A DNA stretch of 64,000 bases from CADEEN01 sp963706685 (GCA_963706685.1 CAVPMY010000005.1:434001-498000); one strand, 5' to 3'. Positions 54,946 through 64,000 are shown, numbered from the stretch's first letter. Notes: generated by a model not told the origin, from the letters alone. Numbers and translations: made by a program.

Positions 54946-56786
54946 TGCATGAGGATCGGCGTGGCCGTATTGGTCGGTTCGGTTGGGCTGAATGCCGACG
55001 TCGGTTGATGGGCAACCGTGTTCGTGTTGACGAAGTCACCGGCTTGATTGCCTACATAAGTCGGCGCCGTATCAGTCAGACAGGTGTTACCTGAAGGAAT
55101 GACCACGAAGTTCTGGCTGTCCAGCGCACCCGTGACCTGACGGTAGTGAAGAGGATGATCAGAGTTCGAAAGGCCATTCCCGTTGTAGTCCGCCGAGTAA
55201 CGACAAACGGTATAGGCCGAGGTGCTCCAGGGAACCCTGCCCCCTGCCGAGGAAGTTTCCGGCACGAGATCGAGTCTGCCCCACCACTCGCGGGGCGTGC
55301 CCGTCGTGCTAGGAGAAACAACGCACGTATACGCCACGAAGGTGGAGACCGGTTGATTCCCGTAGGCTGATGGAACAACGTCGGTTTCAGCCAATGTGAG
55401 TTGCTGGATCAACTCGACCCGTCCTCCTGTCGCCGTGGTGTCGGGCCCGATTTCCACGTAGGTCAGCGTGTTGCCAACAACAGAAGCGATCTCGAATCGA
55501 CCCTGCAAGAGGTAATCGCTCGTGCCGGTCACGGCGATCACCATGCCTGGCGTAAAGCCGTGGTTGCTATTGCCGGCAACAGTGATCGAGACCAGATTGT
55601 TGACACGCGAGTAGCTTGAGATGTTCCTATTCGGCGCGCTATTATTTGCAGCCACCACCTTCTGTCGCTGGGCAAAGCACGTGTAGCTCGACGGCGCCGC
55701 ACCAGAAGACGTGGTAATCGTAAGCGGGCCGGTAGACAGCAAGTCGAACGTGGGGTCCGTCGTATTGACGAGGTTGTTTAACGAAGGGTTGCCCGCCAAG
55801 AAACGCACGTAACCACTCAGCAGATAGGAAGGCGTCGAATAGGTCGTGCAAGTGACGCCTGCAAGGGCTGTAATGTCGACGCCCTCGGTCAATGCCCATC
55901 TTGCCGAGGCTCCTGTCACTGTCGCCGGCGTCGTCAGATTGTTGGCAACCGCATAAGTGAACGATGTGCTGGCGGTTGCGCTCACCAGCCGGTAGCTGCC
56001 GTTATAGCCGGCCGGGCTGACGCCGGCGACAGTCACCCAGCTACCCGTGGTGAACGGGTGCCCGGTAACGGTTGCCGTAGCAGTGGTGCCGCTGCGCGTG
56101 AGGGCCGAAATCGGATAGTTCGTCAAGGTGCAGCTTTGGATCACATTGCCGTTGACGTTGTCGAACACGTAGGCGACGTTGCCGGGTGGCGGCACGAAGG
56201 CGCTGCACCCGGTTGAGCCGGCAGGACAGGAAGCCAGGTTGACCGCTGGGTAGGGGACATTGATGCTGCGGTTCTTCGGGCGCAGTGTCGAGGAAGTACG
56301 GCGAGTCACGCCGAGAACACCAAGATCCGACGGATCGCCATCGGATATCGCAGTGGCCAGCCGCACGTCATGGCTCTGTCCGTTGCGATCGGCCCACGAT
56401 ACGATGACGTTGATCCAGCGGAACCTGTCGCCAGCGGGCGTGGTGACGACGCGCTGCATGCTGTAAGTGGTATTGGTCGACACACCCACCACCGGCGTGG
56501 CACCTGCACTGACCAAGTCTTCGACGTAGGTCAACAAGTATGTCGGCGTCGTCTCGGCCTGCCGCTGGGCAAAAGAACGCAGCCGATCAATCTCCTTTTG
56601 CGCAATGCGCGTCGCTTCCGTTCGCTGCTTGGCAATGTCCGAGGCCCGCGACAGCGTGTATTGAAAGGACGCAATGCCCAACATGCCGAAGGAAACGACC
56701 AGCAGTGCAATCAGTGCTTCGATCAGTGAAAAGCCGGCTTGGCGATGCACGCTGCGCGCGCGATGCAAACGGGGAGCGGTGGCCAT
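54942..56786 (-). CDS. pilV: Unusually long PilV-type minor pilin with internal repeat modules
   Basis: 614 aa, against roughly 150-250 for PilV. N-terminus RQAGFSLIEALIALLVVSFG is a type III prepilin signal cleaved before Phe, with Glu5. Two related insert modules follow: about 235-298 (VTGHPFTTGSWVTVAGVSPA, GYNGSYRLVSATASTSFTYA) and about 398-460 (NHGFTPGMVIAVTGTSDYLL, QGRFEIASVVGNTLTYVEIG), resembling beta modules of phage-tail or secreted proteins. Many cysteines. Start at MATAPRLHRARS (GGAAGG upstream). Last pilin gene; overlaps ribD. Confidence 0.85.
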   Translation of the reverse strand: MATAPRLHRARSVHRQAGFSLIEALIALLVVSFGMLGIASFQYTLSRASDIAKQRTEATRIAQKEIDRLRSFAQRQAETTPTYLLTYVEDLVSAGATPVVGVSTNTTYSMQRVVTTPAGDRFRWINVIVSWADRNGQSHDVRLATAISDGDPSDLGVLGVTRRTSSTLRPKNRSINVPYPAVNLASCPAGSTGCSAFVPPPGNVAYVFDNVNGNVIQSCTLTNYPISALTRSGTTATATVTGHPFTTGSWVTVAGVSPAGYNGSYRLVSATASTSFTYAVANNLTTPATVTGASARWALTEGVDITALAGVTCTTYSTPSYLLSGYVRFLAGNPSLNNLVNTTDPTFDLLSTGPLTITTSSGAAPSSYTCFAQRQKVVAANNSAPNRNISSYSRVNNLVSITVAGNSNHGFTPGMVIAVTGTSDYLLQGRFEIASVVGNTLTYVEIGPDTTATGGRVELIQQLTLAETDVVPSAYGNQPVSTFVAYTCVVSPSTTGTPREWWGRLDLVPETSSAGGRVPWSTSAYTVCRYSADYNGNGLSNSDHPLHYRQVTGALDSQNFVVIPSGNTCLTDTAPTYVGNQAGDFVNTNTVAHQPTSAFSPTEPTNTATPILMQ

Positions 56787-56807
56787 GATGTATTGCCTTC
56801 CAGTCAA

Positions 56808-58184
56808 TCAATAGTCGGTGAGCTTGTCGCGCCACGAACCGGGCACACGCACCAAGCGGCCCACCGGAGGCGCCGCGGCGCCCCACAACGAAGGGTCGTA
56901 TACCAAGCGCATGTTGCCGCTCCCATTGTCAAAGTTGCCTCGCGAAATGAAGGCGCCATGGATCGTTGCGCCGCCCGAGCCGTTGAAATCCCAATTCTCA
57001 ACAGCTGTACCGGTTGCTGCATAGAACAGACCGTAGGAAATGACGCCCCCACGCAGTTCTATGTCGCCGTTCGAAACCAGCACAATCGAGTTGCCGGACG
57101 AGCCCAGCGTACTGCCGTTGAACGAAACGTCACCGTAAACGAAGAAGCGGGGATTGCGCACTCCGCTGTTTATGATGTTGGTCACGATCGAACTGCACGC
57201 GTTAGTGTTGTTGCAGCGGTTCGCTGGATCCGGAACGGCGGGACCGACGCGAATGACGTCTGGATCAACATCCCGGTAGTTGGTGAGCGTCTGCCCGAAG
57301 TAGTTGGCAAAGAACGCTTCTTCGCTCGAGTTGGTCAGATCGGCTAGCGACGGGTCGTTGTCCAGTATTGACGCCCGCGCGGGAGTGCCTGGCAACGAAT
57401 ACACGTTGGTGCTGCCAGTCATATTCACCGTCGTTCCAGAGTGAATGGTGATGCCGTTGCTCGTCTGATCGTTATTGACGACAGTCATATTCCCGCCGGT
57501 GACAGTTGCACTTCCACTGGTCAGCGCTGCGGCCGGACCGGACGGCACGGACGGCACGATCTTGACGATCTGGCGCACGGTGGCGCTAGCGTCGGACTGG
57601 ACGGCGGGATTCGTGGGATCGCATGCGGTGTTGCCGACCGTATTGACGCAGCCGCGAGAGATGATCTCGACTGCCGACCCGTCACCAGCCACGGGCGCGA
57701 ACCGCACGGCGAACCGACCCTGCTCGTCGGCCGCTGGAGCGCCGAGCGAGGCATTGGCGGCTGTCGGACAGTCGCACGTCGCGACACCGGCATTGTCGAT
57801 TCGGCAACCTGGCGCCGCGACCGTGTTGGCAACCAGGCAGCCCGCAACGCCAGTGCATGCCCCCCCGGCGGACTGCGGCGTGGCAAAACGAATTCGGAAC
57901 GTGGCTGCCGCGGCGGCGCCACCAGTCGCGCAGGAAGTTCCGGCTGCCAGCGGCAAGTTTTCGTTCAGCTTGCCCAGCGCCCATTCCGTACCCGCTTCTG
58001 CGAGCTCGAACGCCTTCGTAGCCCGGTATTGATTGGCCGAGGTGCGCTGCTCGAAGATGAAGCTTCGGTTGGCGAAGAACGCGATGATCGTGCCGCCTAG
58101 CAGCAGCATCAGTGCCACGAACAACGACGCTGCACCGCGCTGGGCACGGCGTGGATGAATATGGATTGGGTGCATGACGTTCAT
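56808..58184 (-). CDS. pilX: PilX-type minor pilin / pilus assembly protein
   Basis: 458 aa, longer than usual. RGAASLFVALMLLLGGTIIA is the PilX-like hydrophobic N-terminus, with the helical ATKAFELAEAGTEWALGKLN. The remaining part is Ala/Gly/Thr-rich with many Cys pairs (CNNTNACSSI). Follows pilW by 4 bp. Confidence 0.82.
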   Translation of the reverse strand: MNVMHPIHIHPRRAQRGAASLFVALMLLLGGTIIAFFANRSFIFEQRTSANQYRATKAFELAEAGTEWALGKLNENLPLAAGTSCATGGAAAAATFRIRFATPQSAGGACTGVAGCLVANTVAAPGCRIDNAGVATCDCPTAANASLGAPAADEQGRFAVRFAPVAGDGSAVEIISRGCVNTVGNTACDPTNPAVQSDASATVRQIVKIVPSVPSGPAAALTSGSATVTGGNMTVVNNDQTSNGITIHSGTTVNMTGSTNVYSLPGTPARASILDNDPSLADLTNSSEEAFFANYFGQTLTNYRDVDPDVIRVGPAVPDPANRCNNTNACSSIVTNIINSGVRNPRFFVYGDVSFNGSTLGSSGNSIVLVSNGDIELRGGVISYGLFYAATGTAVENWDFNGSGGATIHGAFISRGNFDNGSGNMRLVYDPSLWGAAAPPVGRLVRVPGSWRDKLTDY

Positions 58185-58188
58185 GTCC

Positions 58189-58911
58189 TCAGGGGCATTG
58201 GCCCCGCATTTGGCCGTTGCGCAGACGCACCGACTCGACCACCTGGCGTCTGACCGAAGAGGCTGTTGCCGCCTCACCTTCAATGACGATGTCTACCCAT
58301 CTCGCACCCATCTGCGGGCGGCTTGCCGACGTACTGATGTTCGGGCAGGCGCCGGCAGTGCCGCTTGCGATGGCAACACAAGGACAGTGCTGCCACAGAT
58401 CGCTCCATTGCACACCCGACGCAGCATTCAGGATTTCGAAGCGGGTGATGCGTACCGTGCCAGGGTCAGTGAGCGGTTGGGCCGCGCCGCCAATGATCAT
58501 GTTGATCTGGTTCCCCGCGAGTTGGAATCCGGCCTGTTCGGCTGCATCAACCGTCGAGTTGCCGTCACGGTCATAGGCGTAGTCGATACTTCCCGACGCG
58601 GTGCTGGCAGCGCCGTACGCAGCATAAGGATTGAGAGTCGGCGCTGCACCAGGCGCCGGGTTGAGGCCGGAGGCAGCGCCCTGCCAGTAGCCTGCGCGGC
58701 GCACATCGCGCGCAATGATGTCGGCAGCGGCGCGCAGATCCTGATTCACGCGCGTCTCGAGCAGCAGGCGGCGGTTGTTGCCGAACATGTCCACGAACAG
58801 CTTGATTGCGCCACCGATGATGAACATTCCCACGGCCACACCGACCAATAGCTCAATGATCGATAGGCCGCGCTGCGTGCGTGACAATCTGCTGAACAAC
58901 CTCGGTGACAC
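58189..58911 (-). CDS. pilW: PilW-type minor pilin
   Basis: 240 aa from GTG. QRGLSIIELLVGVAVGMFII is the prepilin signal with Glu5; LRAAADIIARDVRRAGYWQG is typical of PilW. Ends RQVVESVRLRNGQMRGQCP. Confidence 0.88.
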   Translation of the reverse strand: MSPRLFSRLSRTQRGLSIIELLVGVAVGMFIIGGAIKLFVDMFGNNRRLLLETRVNQDLRAAADIIARDVRRAGYWQGAASGLNPAPGAAPTLNPYAAYGAASTASGSIDYAYDRDGNSTVDAAEQAGFQLAGNQINMIIGGAAQPLTDPGTVRITRFEILNAASGVQWSDLWQHCPCVAIASGTAGACPNISTSASRPQMGARWVDIVIEGEAATASSVRRQVVESVRLRNGQMRGQCP

Positions 58912-58934
58912 TGCGCGATGCTCCCAATGTTCGG

Positions 58935-59426
58935 CTATTGCGTGAAGGGCGTGACACGGCCGTACGCCGTGACCGATACCGAGTAGTTTCGCGAGCCCAG
59001 TGACACGACAGCACTCGCCGCCATGGCCGGCTGCAAACCACCGCGCACCGGTTCGAAGTCAAAGGTCACGCCGTTGGTGACTGCAACGCTGTTGCCAAGG
59101 GTGACCGTCTTGAGCTCGACCGGACCGCCTGAGCAGCGAGGCGTCGCTGTGCAGTCGCAACTGCCGGTACCAGTGGTCCACATGGCGATCGTGTAGCAAG
59201 TGCCGCCGCCACCCGTGAACACCGCCACATTGCGGTTGCGCTGCACGGCCTCGCTTTTGGCGTAAGAAAGGTCGGTTACCAACTCGTTCGCCTGGCCCTC
59301 GAGCTGGCGGCGCGCCAGCATGTCGTTGAAGGAGGGCAATGCGATCATCAACAACACACCGGCAATCACCATCACCGTCATCAATTCGATGATCGTGAAG
59401 CCGCGCTGGTGACTTCGTTGAGTCAT
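58935..59426 (-). CDS. fimT: GspH/FimT-family pseudopilin
   Basis: 163 aa. QRGFTIIELMTVMVIAGVLL, MIALPSFNDMLARRQLEGQA and LSYAKSEAVQRNRNVAVFTG are GspH/FimT landmarks. The ATG overlaps the pilE stop (TGATG). Confidence 0.9.
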   Translation of the reverse strand: MTQRSHQRGFTIIELMTVMVIAGVLLMIALPSFNDMLARRQLEGQANELVTDLSYAKSEAVQRNRNVAVFTGGGGTCYTIAMWTTGTGSCDCTATPRCSGGPVELKTVTLGNSVAVTNGVTFDFEPVRGGLQPAMAASAVVSLGSRNYSVSVTAYGRVTPFTQ

Positions 59427-59924
59427 CAGCGGTTCCAGCACTGGTTAGCCGTTGCGGTGCCGGTAGAGGTGTAGGCAACGACGCCGGGGTTTGTGCCACC
59501 GGTATTCATGGTCATCGTGAGAGTTGTGCACTTCGCGTCGCTTGCTTGCGCGCCCGCTGTCGTTGCCGTGGCTGTGTACGTCGCTGGGGACAGCGTTGTC
59601 CCAATGGCAATGGTGTAGTAGCCGCTGGGCACGGTGTAGGTCGTGGCAACCGTCGTTCCCGCGACAAGCCGCAGGCCGGTGGCCGCAGAACTGACGTCCG
59701 CGTTGTTGTAGTTTGCATTGTTGGCTCGCCAGCGCTCCTGCGCCTGGGCCACTCTGTTCAGTTCGGTGATGGCGTCCGCACGTCGACTCTTGCGCACCGA
59801 TTCCAGGAACGAGGGCAGCGCGATCACCGCCAGTATGGTGATCGACGACCACCACGATCATCAATTCGATCAGCGTAAAGCCGCCAATTGCTCGGCGCGT
59901 CGGGACATTTGGACACAGCAGCAA
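59426..59924 (-). CDS. pilE: Type IV pilin PilE, frame interrupted once
   Basis: About 165 aa across a one-base shift near 59835. Upstream frame: RRAIGGFTLIELMIVVVV (prepilin signal, Glu5); downstream frame: ALPSFLESVRKSRRADAITE, LNRVAQAQERWRANNANYNN ... TMNTGGTNPGVVAYTSTGTA, ending NQCWNR. Start TTG at 59924 is a guess. Probable major or minor pilin of the cluster. Confidence 0.82.
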
Positions 59925-60030
59925 CCATGGCGCCGATTGTGAAACTGTTCACGCTTTGCGCGCCTACCGGCCGCCGCCGCCAATCGCGCCGCACCGGCCG
60001 TTCGTCGCGGCTGGCTGCCGCACCCCCCAG

Positions 60031-60561
60031 TCAGCAGGGGGCGCAGGGCGCGCCGGCAACGGCCGGTGAACACGTGCGCACGCGGCCCATGATGTTGACC
60101 ACGTGGTGCAGCGCGCGGCCGCTGGCGGGCACGGTGCAGATGGTGCCGGCGGGGCTGGTGGTGCCGTTGGTCGGGTCGAAGCGCAGCGAGGAGACGTTGG
60201 CGACGACCTGCGCGCCGCGAGCGGCAGCGGTGTTGACGGTCTTCAGCGCCACGGCGTCGCCAGTGCAGACGGCGGGGCCCTGGCCGTCGCACTGGCAATC
60301 GGCGCGGCTGCCGGTGTGCACTACGTAGCAACCCTGATAGAAGCTGACGCGAACGCCGCTGTTGCGCGCCACCGCTTCGCTGCGCGCGTAGCGCAGGTCG
60401 GTTCCCACTTCCGACGACAGGCCTTCCAGAGAACGCTTGTCCAGCGTGTCCTTGAACGACGGCAGCGCCGTGCCGGCCAGGATGCCGGCAATCGCCAGCG
60501 TCATGCAGCACTCGATCAACGACACGCCGCGCTGGTTGAAGGGCTTGTTGGTGATGCTCAT
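60031..60561 (-). CDS. GspH/FimT-family pseudopilin, divergent signal
   Basis: 176 aa from MSITNKPFNQRGVSLIECCM. The cleavage site is G-V with Glu5 retained; TLAIAGILAGTALPSFKDTL and LRYARSEAVARNSGVRVSFY identify the family. Ends in PCAPC. First gene of the pilin operon; GGAGAGATC sits upstream of the ATG. Confidence 0.88.
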   Translation of the reverse strand: MSITNKPFNQRGVSLIECCMTLAIAGILAGTALPSFKDTLDKRSLEGLSSEVGTDLRYARSEAVARNSGVRVSFYQGCYVVHTGSRADCQCDGQGPAVCTGDAVALKTVNTAAARGAQVVANVSSLRFDPTNGTTSPAGTICTVPASGRALHHVVNIMGRVRTCSPAVAGAPCAPC

Positions 60562-60647
60562 TTCGATCTCTCCTCCGGTTGGTGTGAGGAGAACTTTAGG
60601 CACCACGAACTAGGAGTTCTTTCCCCCCAAAGGGGGAAACGGGGGAG

Positions 60648-60675
60648 GAAAAACCTGACCCCCTTCGGGGGGGAC
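60648..60675 (-). terminator. Rho-independent terminator after nrdR
   Basis: CCCCC-TTC-GGGGG stem (read on the minus strand) followed by TTTTT, 15-40 bp past the nrdR stop. A second hairpin, CCCCC-AAA-GGGGG, lies at 60624-60636. Confidence 0.6.
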
Positions 60676-60689
60676 GGCGTGCGCAGCGC

Positions 60690-61133
60690 TCAAATATCGC
60701 GTATGAGCTGGCGAAATTCGTCGACGTCTTCGAAGCTGCGGTAGACGGACGCAAAACGCACGTAGGCCACCTTGTCGATGCGCTTCAACTCGCGCATGAC
60801 GAGTTCACCCAGGCGCGTCGAAGCCACCTCCTTGGCGCCGCCGGTGAGCAGCTTGTCCATGATGCGCTCGACGGCGGCCTCGACCTGCTCCACGCTGACC
60901 GGGCGCTTTCGCAGCGCCAGCATCATCGAGCCGCGCAGCTTGTTCTCGTCGAACTCGGCACGCGTGTTGTCGCGCTTGACCACCTGCGGCAGCGCGATCT
61001 CGGGCCGCTCGTAGGTGGTGAAGCGCTTGTCGCAATGGGTGCAACGGCGGCGGCGCCGGATGACGTCGCCCTCGTCGGACTCGCGCGTCTCGACGACCTG
61101 GGTTTCTTCGTGGGTGCAGAAGGGGCAGCGCAA
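60690..61133 (-). CDS. nrdR: Ribonucleotide reductase repressor NrdR
   Basis: 147 aa. Zinc ribbon with CPFC and CTHC (residues 3-6 and 31-34), basic RRRRR, and ATP-cone LPQVVKRDNTRAEFDENKLR. Binds NrdR boxes before nrd genes. 15 bp after glyA. Confidence 0.97.
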   Translation of the reverse strand: MRCPFCTHEETQVVETRESDEGDVIRRRRRCTHCDKRFTTYERPEIALPQVVKRDNTRAEFDENKLRGSMMLALRKRPVSVEQVEAAVERIMDKLLTGGAKEVASTRLGELVMRELKRIDKVAYVRFASVYRSFEDVDEFRQLIRDI

Positions 61134-61148
61134 GGGCCCTGCCCTCGA

Positions 61149-62399
61149 CTAGCGGTACACGGGGAAGTCGCGCGTCAGCGCCGCCACCTTGGCGCGCACG
61201 GCGTCGATCACCTTCTCGTCGTTCGGCGCGTCGAGCACGTCGGCGATCAGGTGCGCCGTTTGCCTGGCTTGCTCATCCTTGAAGCCGCGTGTGGTCATGG
61301 CAGGTGAGCCGAGGCGGATGCCGCTGGTGACCATCGGCTTTTGCGGGTCGTTCGGGATGCCGTTCTTGTTGCACGTCATGTGCGCACGGCCGAGCAGCGC
61401 TTCGGCCTCCTTGCCGGTCAGGCCCTTGGGCCGCAGATCGACCAGCATGACGTGGCTTTCGGTGCGCCCGGAGACGATGCGCAGGCCGCGCGCAATCAGC
61501 GTTTCAGCGAGCACGCGGGCGTTGGTGACCACCTGCTGCTGGTAGGCCTTGAACGACGGCTCCAAGGCCTCCTTGAAGGCCACCGCCTTGCCGGCGATAA
61601 CGTGCATCAGCGGGCCGCCCTGGATGCCGGGAAAGATCGCGCTGTTGATCTTCTTGGCGATGTCGTCGTCGTTCATGACAACGATGCCGCCGCGCGGGCC
61701 GCGCAGGCTCTTGTGCGTGGTCGAGGTCACGACGTCGGCATGCGGCACCGGGTTGGGATACACGCCCGCGGCAATCAGGCCGGCGTAGTGCGCCATATCC
61801 ACCATCAGAAGAGCTCCTACCGCCTTGGCCACCTTGGCAAAACGCTCGAAGTCGATCTTCAGGCTGTACGCCGAGGCGCCGGCGATGATGAGCTTGGGCT
61901 TGGCCTCGTGCGCCAGGCGCTCCATCGCCGCGTAGTCGATGGCCTCGTCGGCGTCGAGCCCGTAGCTGACGACCTTGAACCACTTGCCGCTCATGTTGAG
62001 CGCCATGCCGTGGGTGAGGTGGCCGCCTTCGGCCAGGCTCATGCCCATGATGGTGTCACCCGGCTGCAGCAGGCCGAAGAACACGGCCTGGTTGGCTTGC
62101 GAACCCGAATTGGCCTGCACGTTGGCGTGCCTGGCGCCGAAGAGCTGCTTGCAGCGATCGATGGCGAGCTGTTCGACAACATCGACGTTCTCGCAGCCAC
62201 CGTAGTAGCGCTTGCCCGGGTAGCCCTCGGCGTACTTGTTGGTCAACTGCGTGCCTTGTGCCGCCATCACTGCAGGCGAGGTGTAGTTCTCGCTGGCGAT
62301 CAGCTCGATATGCTCTTCCTGGCGGCGGTTTTCGGCCTCGATCGCGGTCCACAGGTCAGGGTCCACGGTGGCGATGGTGTGGCGGGCTTTGTCGAACAT
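61149..62399 (-). CDS. glyA: Serine hydroxymethyltransferase
   Basis: 416 aa. MFDKARHTIATVDPDLWTAI start, NYTSPAVMAAQGTQLTNKYA, EGYPGKRYYGGCENVDVVEQ and the PLP lysine in VTSTTHKSLRGPRGGIVVMN. Converts serine and tetrahydrofolate to glycine. Start at ATG 62399; a few codons further up are in frame. Confidence 0.97.
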   Translation of the reverse strand: MFDKARHTIATVDPDLWTAIEAENRRQEEHIELIASENYTSPAVMAAQGTQLTNKYAEGYPGKRYYGGCENVDVVEQLAIDRCKQLFGARHANVQANSGSQANQAVFFGLLQPGDTIMGMSLAEGGHLTHGMALNMSGKWFKVVSYGLDADEAIDYAAMERLAHEAKPKLIIAGASAYSLKIDFERFAKVAKAVGALLMVDMAHYAGLIAAGVYPNPVPHADVVTSTTHKSLRGPRGGIVVMNDDDIAKKINSAIFPGIQGGPLMHVIAGKAVAFKEALEPSFKAYQQQVVTNARVLAETLIARGLRIVSGRTESHVMLVDLRPKGLTGKEAEALLGRAHMTCNKNGIPNDPQKPMVTSGIRLGSPAMTTRGFKDEQARQTAHLIADVLDAPNDEKVIDAVRAKVAALTRDFPVYR

Positions 62400-62622
62400 G
62401 GCGGCAGTCCTCATCGAGATGACGAGCCTTCACGAGCGACGACAGCCTGCAGCGACGGATTCAGGGCATGGGTCGAACGGAGGGCTGCCCAGGCGAACGG
62501 CGGGAAGCGATGCCCGGCGACAAGCCGCCAAGCCCGCCTGCGCTTCCTGGTGGTGGCCCACCTCGGGCAGCGGGCTCGGTGCCCCGGCTGCCTGTTATCG
62601 CCAGTCGCGCAGGGCGCTGAGT

Positions 62623-63510
62623 TTAGCGCTGCGGCGCAGGCGCCAGCGCGACCCGCTGCGTGGACTCGCCGAGACCGCTCGGCGACTCAGCGTCGGCGTC
62701 GGCCTTGGGCGTCGCGGGTGGCTGCACAGGACGCGCAACGACTTGCGGCACCGTCAGCGCCACGGTCTTGCCGGCGACCACATTTTTCAAGTGCGATTGC
62801 TCGCCGAGCACCTTGGCCGCGTAGCCGCCATCGTCGGGCAGGTTGGCCGCGCCAACGTAATATTTGAGTCCGCCTTCGACGCTGCCGGCCCGGGCGATGC
62901 TGTCCTTGAGCACCTGCACGCCGACGCGCAAATTGGTCAGCGGATCGAAAGCCGCATGGTTGCCACCGAAGATCAGGTACTTGTCGTCGTGAATCTGCGT
63001 CATGACCTGCATCAGGCCCTGCGCACCGACCTGGCTTTGCGCAAACGGATTGAAGCTCGATTCCACGGCCATCACCGCCAGGATCAGCGTCGGTTCGAGC
63101 TTGGCGCGCTCGCCCAGCTGCCACGCCTCCTGCACGATGCGGCTCACCGGCTCGGGCGCCACCTTGTAGCGACGCGAGATCCACGTTGCCACGGCGGCCT
63201 GTTGCCGCGGCAACTCTCTGGGCTCGGCCGCGGTGGCGCGGGCGATGGCTGTCGGCTCGGCCAGGGCGATCAGCACGTTGCCTTCGATTTCGGCGCGCGC
63301 CTCATGCCGCCCCTTGAGCCAGTCCAGCGCCGCGGTTTCGATCGAATGACGCAGGTCGTGCTGGCTGGCTACGAAGGTGACGGCGGCCACGACCGCCAAG
63401 CCGACGAACGCCAAGCCGTTGTGGCTGACTTCGAGCAATCCGGCGCCAACGTCGCGCACGAAGACGGCGCTGGAGGCACGAACGCTTTGCAGGAGTCGAA
63501 GCACAGTCAC
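62623..63510 (-). CDS. Lytic transglycosylase (SLT family)
   Basis: 295 aa. N-terminal helix about 30-48 (FVGLAVVAAVTFVASQH). SLT domain with catalytic Glu150 in AVMAVESSFNPFAQSQVGAQ, GLMQVM, and later VGVQVLKDSIARAGSVEGGL. Ala/Pro-rich C-terminus. Cleaves peptidoglycan. Divergent from ubiD. Confidence 0.9.
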   Translation of the reverse strand: MTVLRLLQSVRASSAVFVRDVGAGLLEVSHNGLAFVGLAVVAAVTFVASQHDLRHSIETAALDWLKGRHEARAEIEGNVLIALAEPTAIARATAAEPRELPRQQAAVATWISRRYKVAPEPVSRIVQEAWQLGERAKLEPTLILAVMAVESSFNPFAQSQVGAQGLMQVMTQIHDDKYLIFGGNHAAFDPLTNLRVGVQVLKDSIARAGSVEGGLKYYVGAANLPDDGGYAAKVLGEQSHLKNVVAGKTVALTVPQVVARPVQPPATPKADADAESPSGLGESTQRVALAPAPQR

Positions 63511-63742
63511 GGTATCCCTTTCACGCCGCCGCCCACGCCGCCCACCAACAGCGAGCCCAGTGATTCGACGGTGATAATCGTCCGGCTCATCCGGCGGGGG
63601 CGGCTCATCGGCCAGTGGCGCGCCCTGCTGTCTGTTCTTGTGGTTATGGGGTTAACCCTTGATTCTCGGATCGGCAAGATTCTAGGAAGCCTCCTAATAA
63701 CCAGTCAAGTATTTAGAAACTGAAAATAAAAACCTGAATCGC

Positions 63743-64000
63743 ATGATGTATCAGGATCTGCGTGACTTCGCTGCTCAGCTCGAGCGGCAGCAGGAGCTCG
63801 TGCGGATTGCCGAACCCCTGTCGGCGCGGCTCGAAATGACAGCACTCGCTGACCAGATTCTCCGCGCTGGAGGGCCGTCACTACTGGTTACCAATCCAGT
63901 AGGTTACAAAATTCCAGCGCTGCTCAATTTGTTCGGTACGACTCGACGCGTGGCGCTGGGCATGGGCGCCGACAGCCTGGCCGAGCTGCGCGACATCGGT
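63743..64000 (+). CDS. ubiD: UbiD-family decarboxylase, cut by window edge
   Basis: First 86 codons: MMYQDLRDFAAQLERQQELV, RIAEPLSARLEMTALADQIL, PSLLVTNPVGYKIPALLNLF, GTTRRVALGMG. Matches the N-terminus of 3-octaprenyl-4-hydroxybenzoate carboxy-lyase (ubiquinone pathway). ATG at 63743 or 63746. The 90 bp upstream are A+T-rich. Confidence 0.92.
   Translation, partial: MMYQDLRDFAAQLERQQELVRIAEPLSARLEMTALADQILRAGGPSLLVTNPVGYKIPALLNLFGTTRRVALGMGADSLAELRDIG

Noticed and set aside
62400..62622. Possible riboswitch in the glyA leader
   Set aside because: I looked for conserved glycine, THF or SAM-type cores and paired stems and could not support one.

Overview
The window is about two-thirds G+C and gene-dense. 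Its content points to a betaproteobacterium of the order Burkholderiales, in the Leptothrix/Rubrivivax/Methylibium neighbourhood: a ybgC-tolQRA/tolB-pal-ybgF set, a ribD...ribBA-ribH-nusB block, NasA/NirBD nitrate assimilation, a TssQ-like lipoprotein next to a Ser/Thr kinase, and type IV minor pilins between nrdR and ribD. This placement is inferred from gene content and protein resemblance, not from a marker gene or a search.

Region 1 (1-25 kb) looks like an accessory stress and signalling block. It holds an AI-2E-type permease (cut by the left edge), a phospholipase D/cardiolipin synthase-like lipoprotein, a NarL-type response regulator, CsbD, two BON-domain lipoproteins around a ferritin-like protein, a metallophosphoesterase, a receiver plus CHASE3 histidine kinase pair, a Crp/Fnr regulator, MscS with DUF2254, a BLUF blue-light sensor, a second HisKA_3 kinase, TspO, a lone receiver, a GlsB/YeaQ membrane protein, a hybrid kinase with a periplasmic solute-binding sensor, Fe-superoxide dismutase, a sorbosone-dehydrogenase-like protein and a patatin. 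A short element, TCCTACR, sometimes as an inverted pair GTAGG-N6/7-CCTAC, lies about 60-130 bp upstream of most transcription units here. It is the best candidate for an undescribed regulon in the window.

Region 2 (26-37 kb) is nitrate assimilation: a NarK/NasA-type transporter, a PP2C phosphatase-Ser/Thr kinase fusion, nirB, nirD, nasA (with a partial 5' duplication upstream), a YbiB-like gene and cobA/cysG-type siroheme methyltransferase, with start/stop overlaps nearly throughout. Two tRNA-Lys genes follow.

Region 3 (37.6-49.6 kb) holds tcdA, a YeeE/YedE permease, ybgF-pal-tolB, then msbA and an AhpD-like gene on the other strand, then tolA-tolR-tolQ-ybgC, a TssQ-like lipoprotein and a PEGA-type Ser/Thr kinase. 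From about 37.6 to 44.4 kb every gene is broken by several single-base shifts. The protein homology continues across frames, which looks more like sequence error than decay.

Region 4 (49.7-64 kb) holds an aminotransferase, nusB, ribH, a ribBA whose GTP cyclohydrolase II half has lost its zinc cysteines, a TumA/TumE toxin-antitoxin pair where ribE is usually found, a frame-broken ribD, a minor-pilin operon with an unusually long PilV, nrdR, glyA, a lytic transglycosylase and the start of ubiD.
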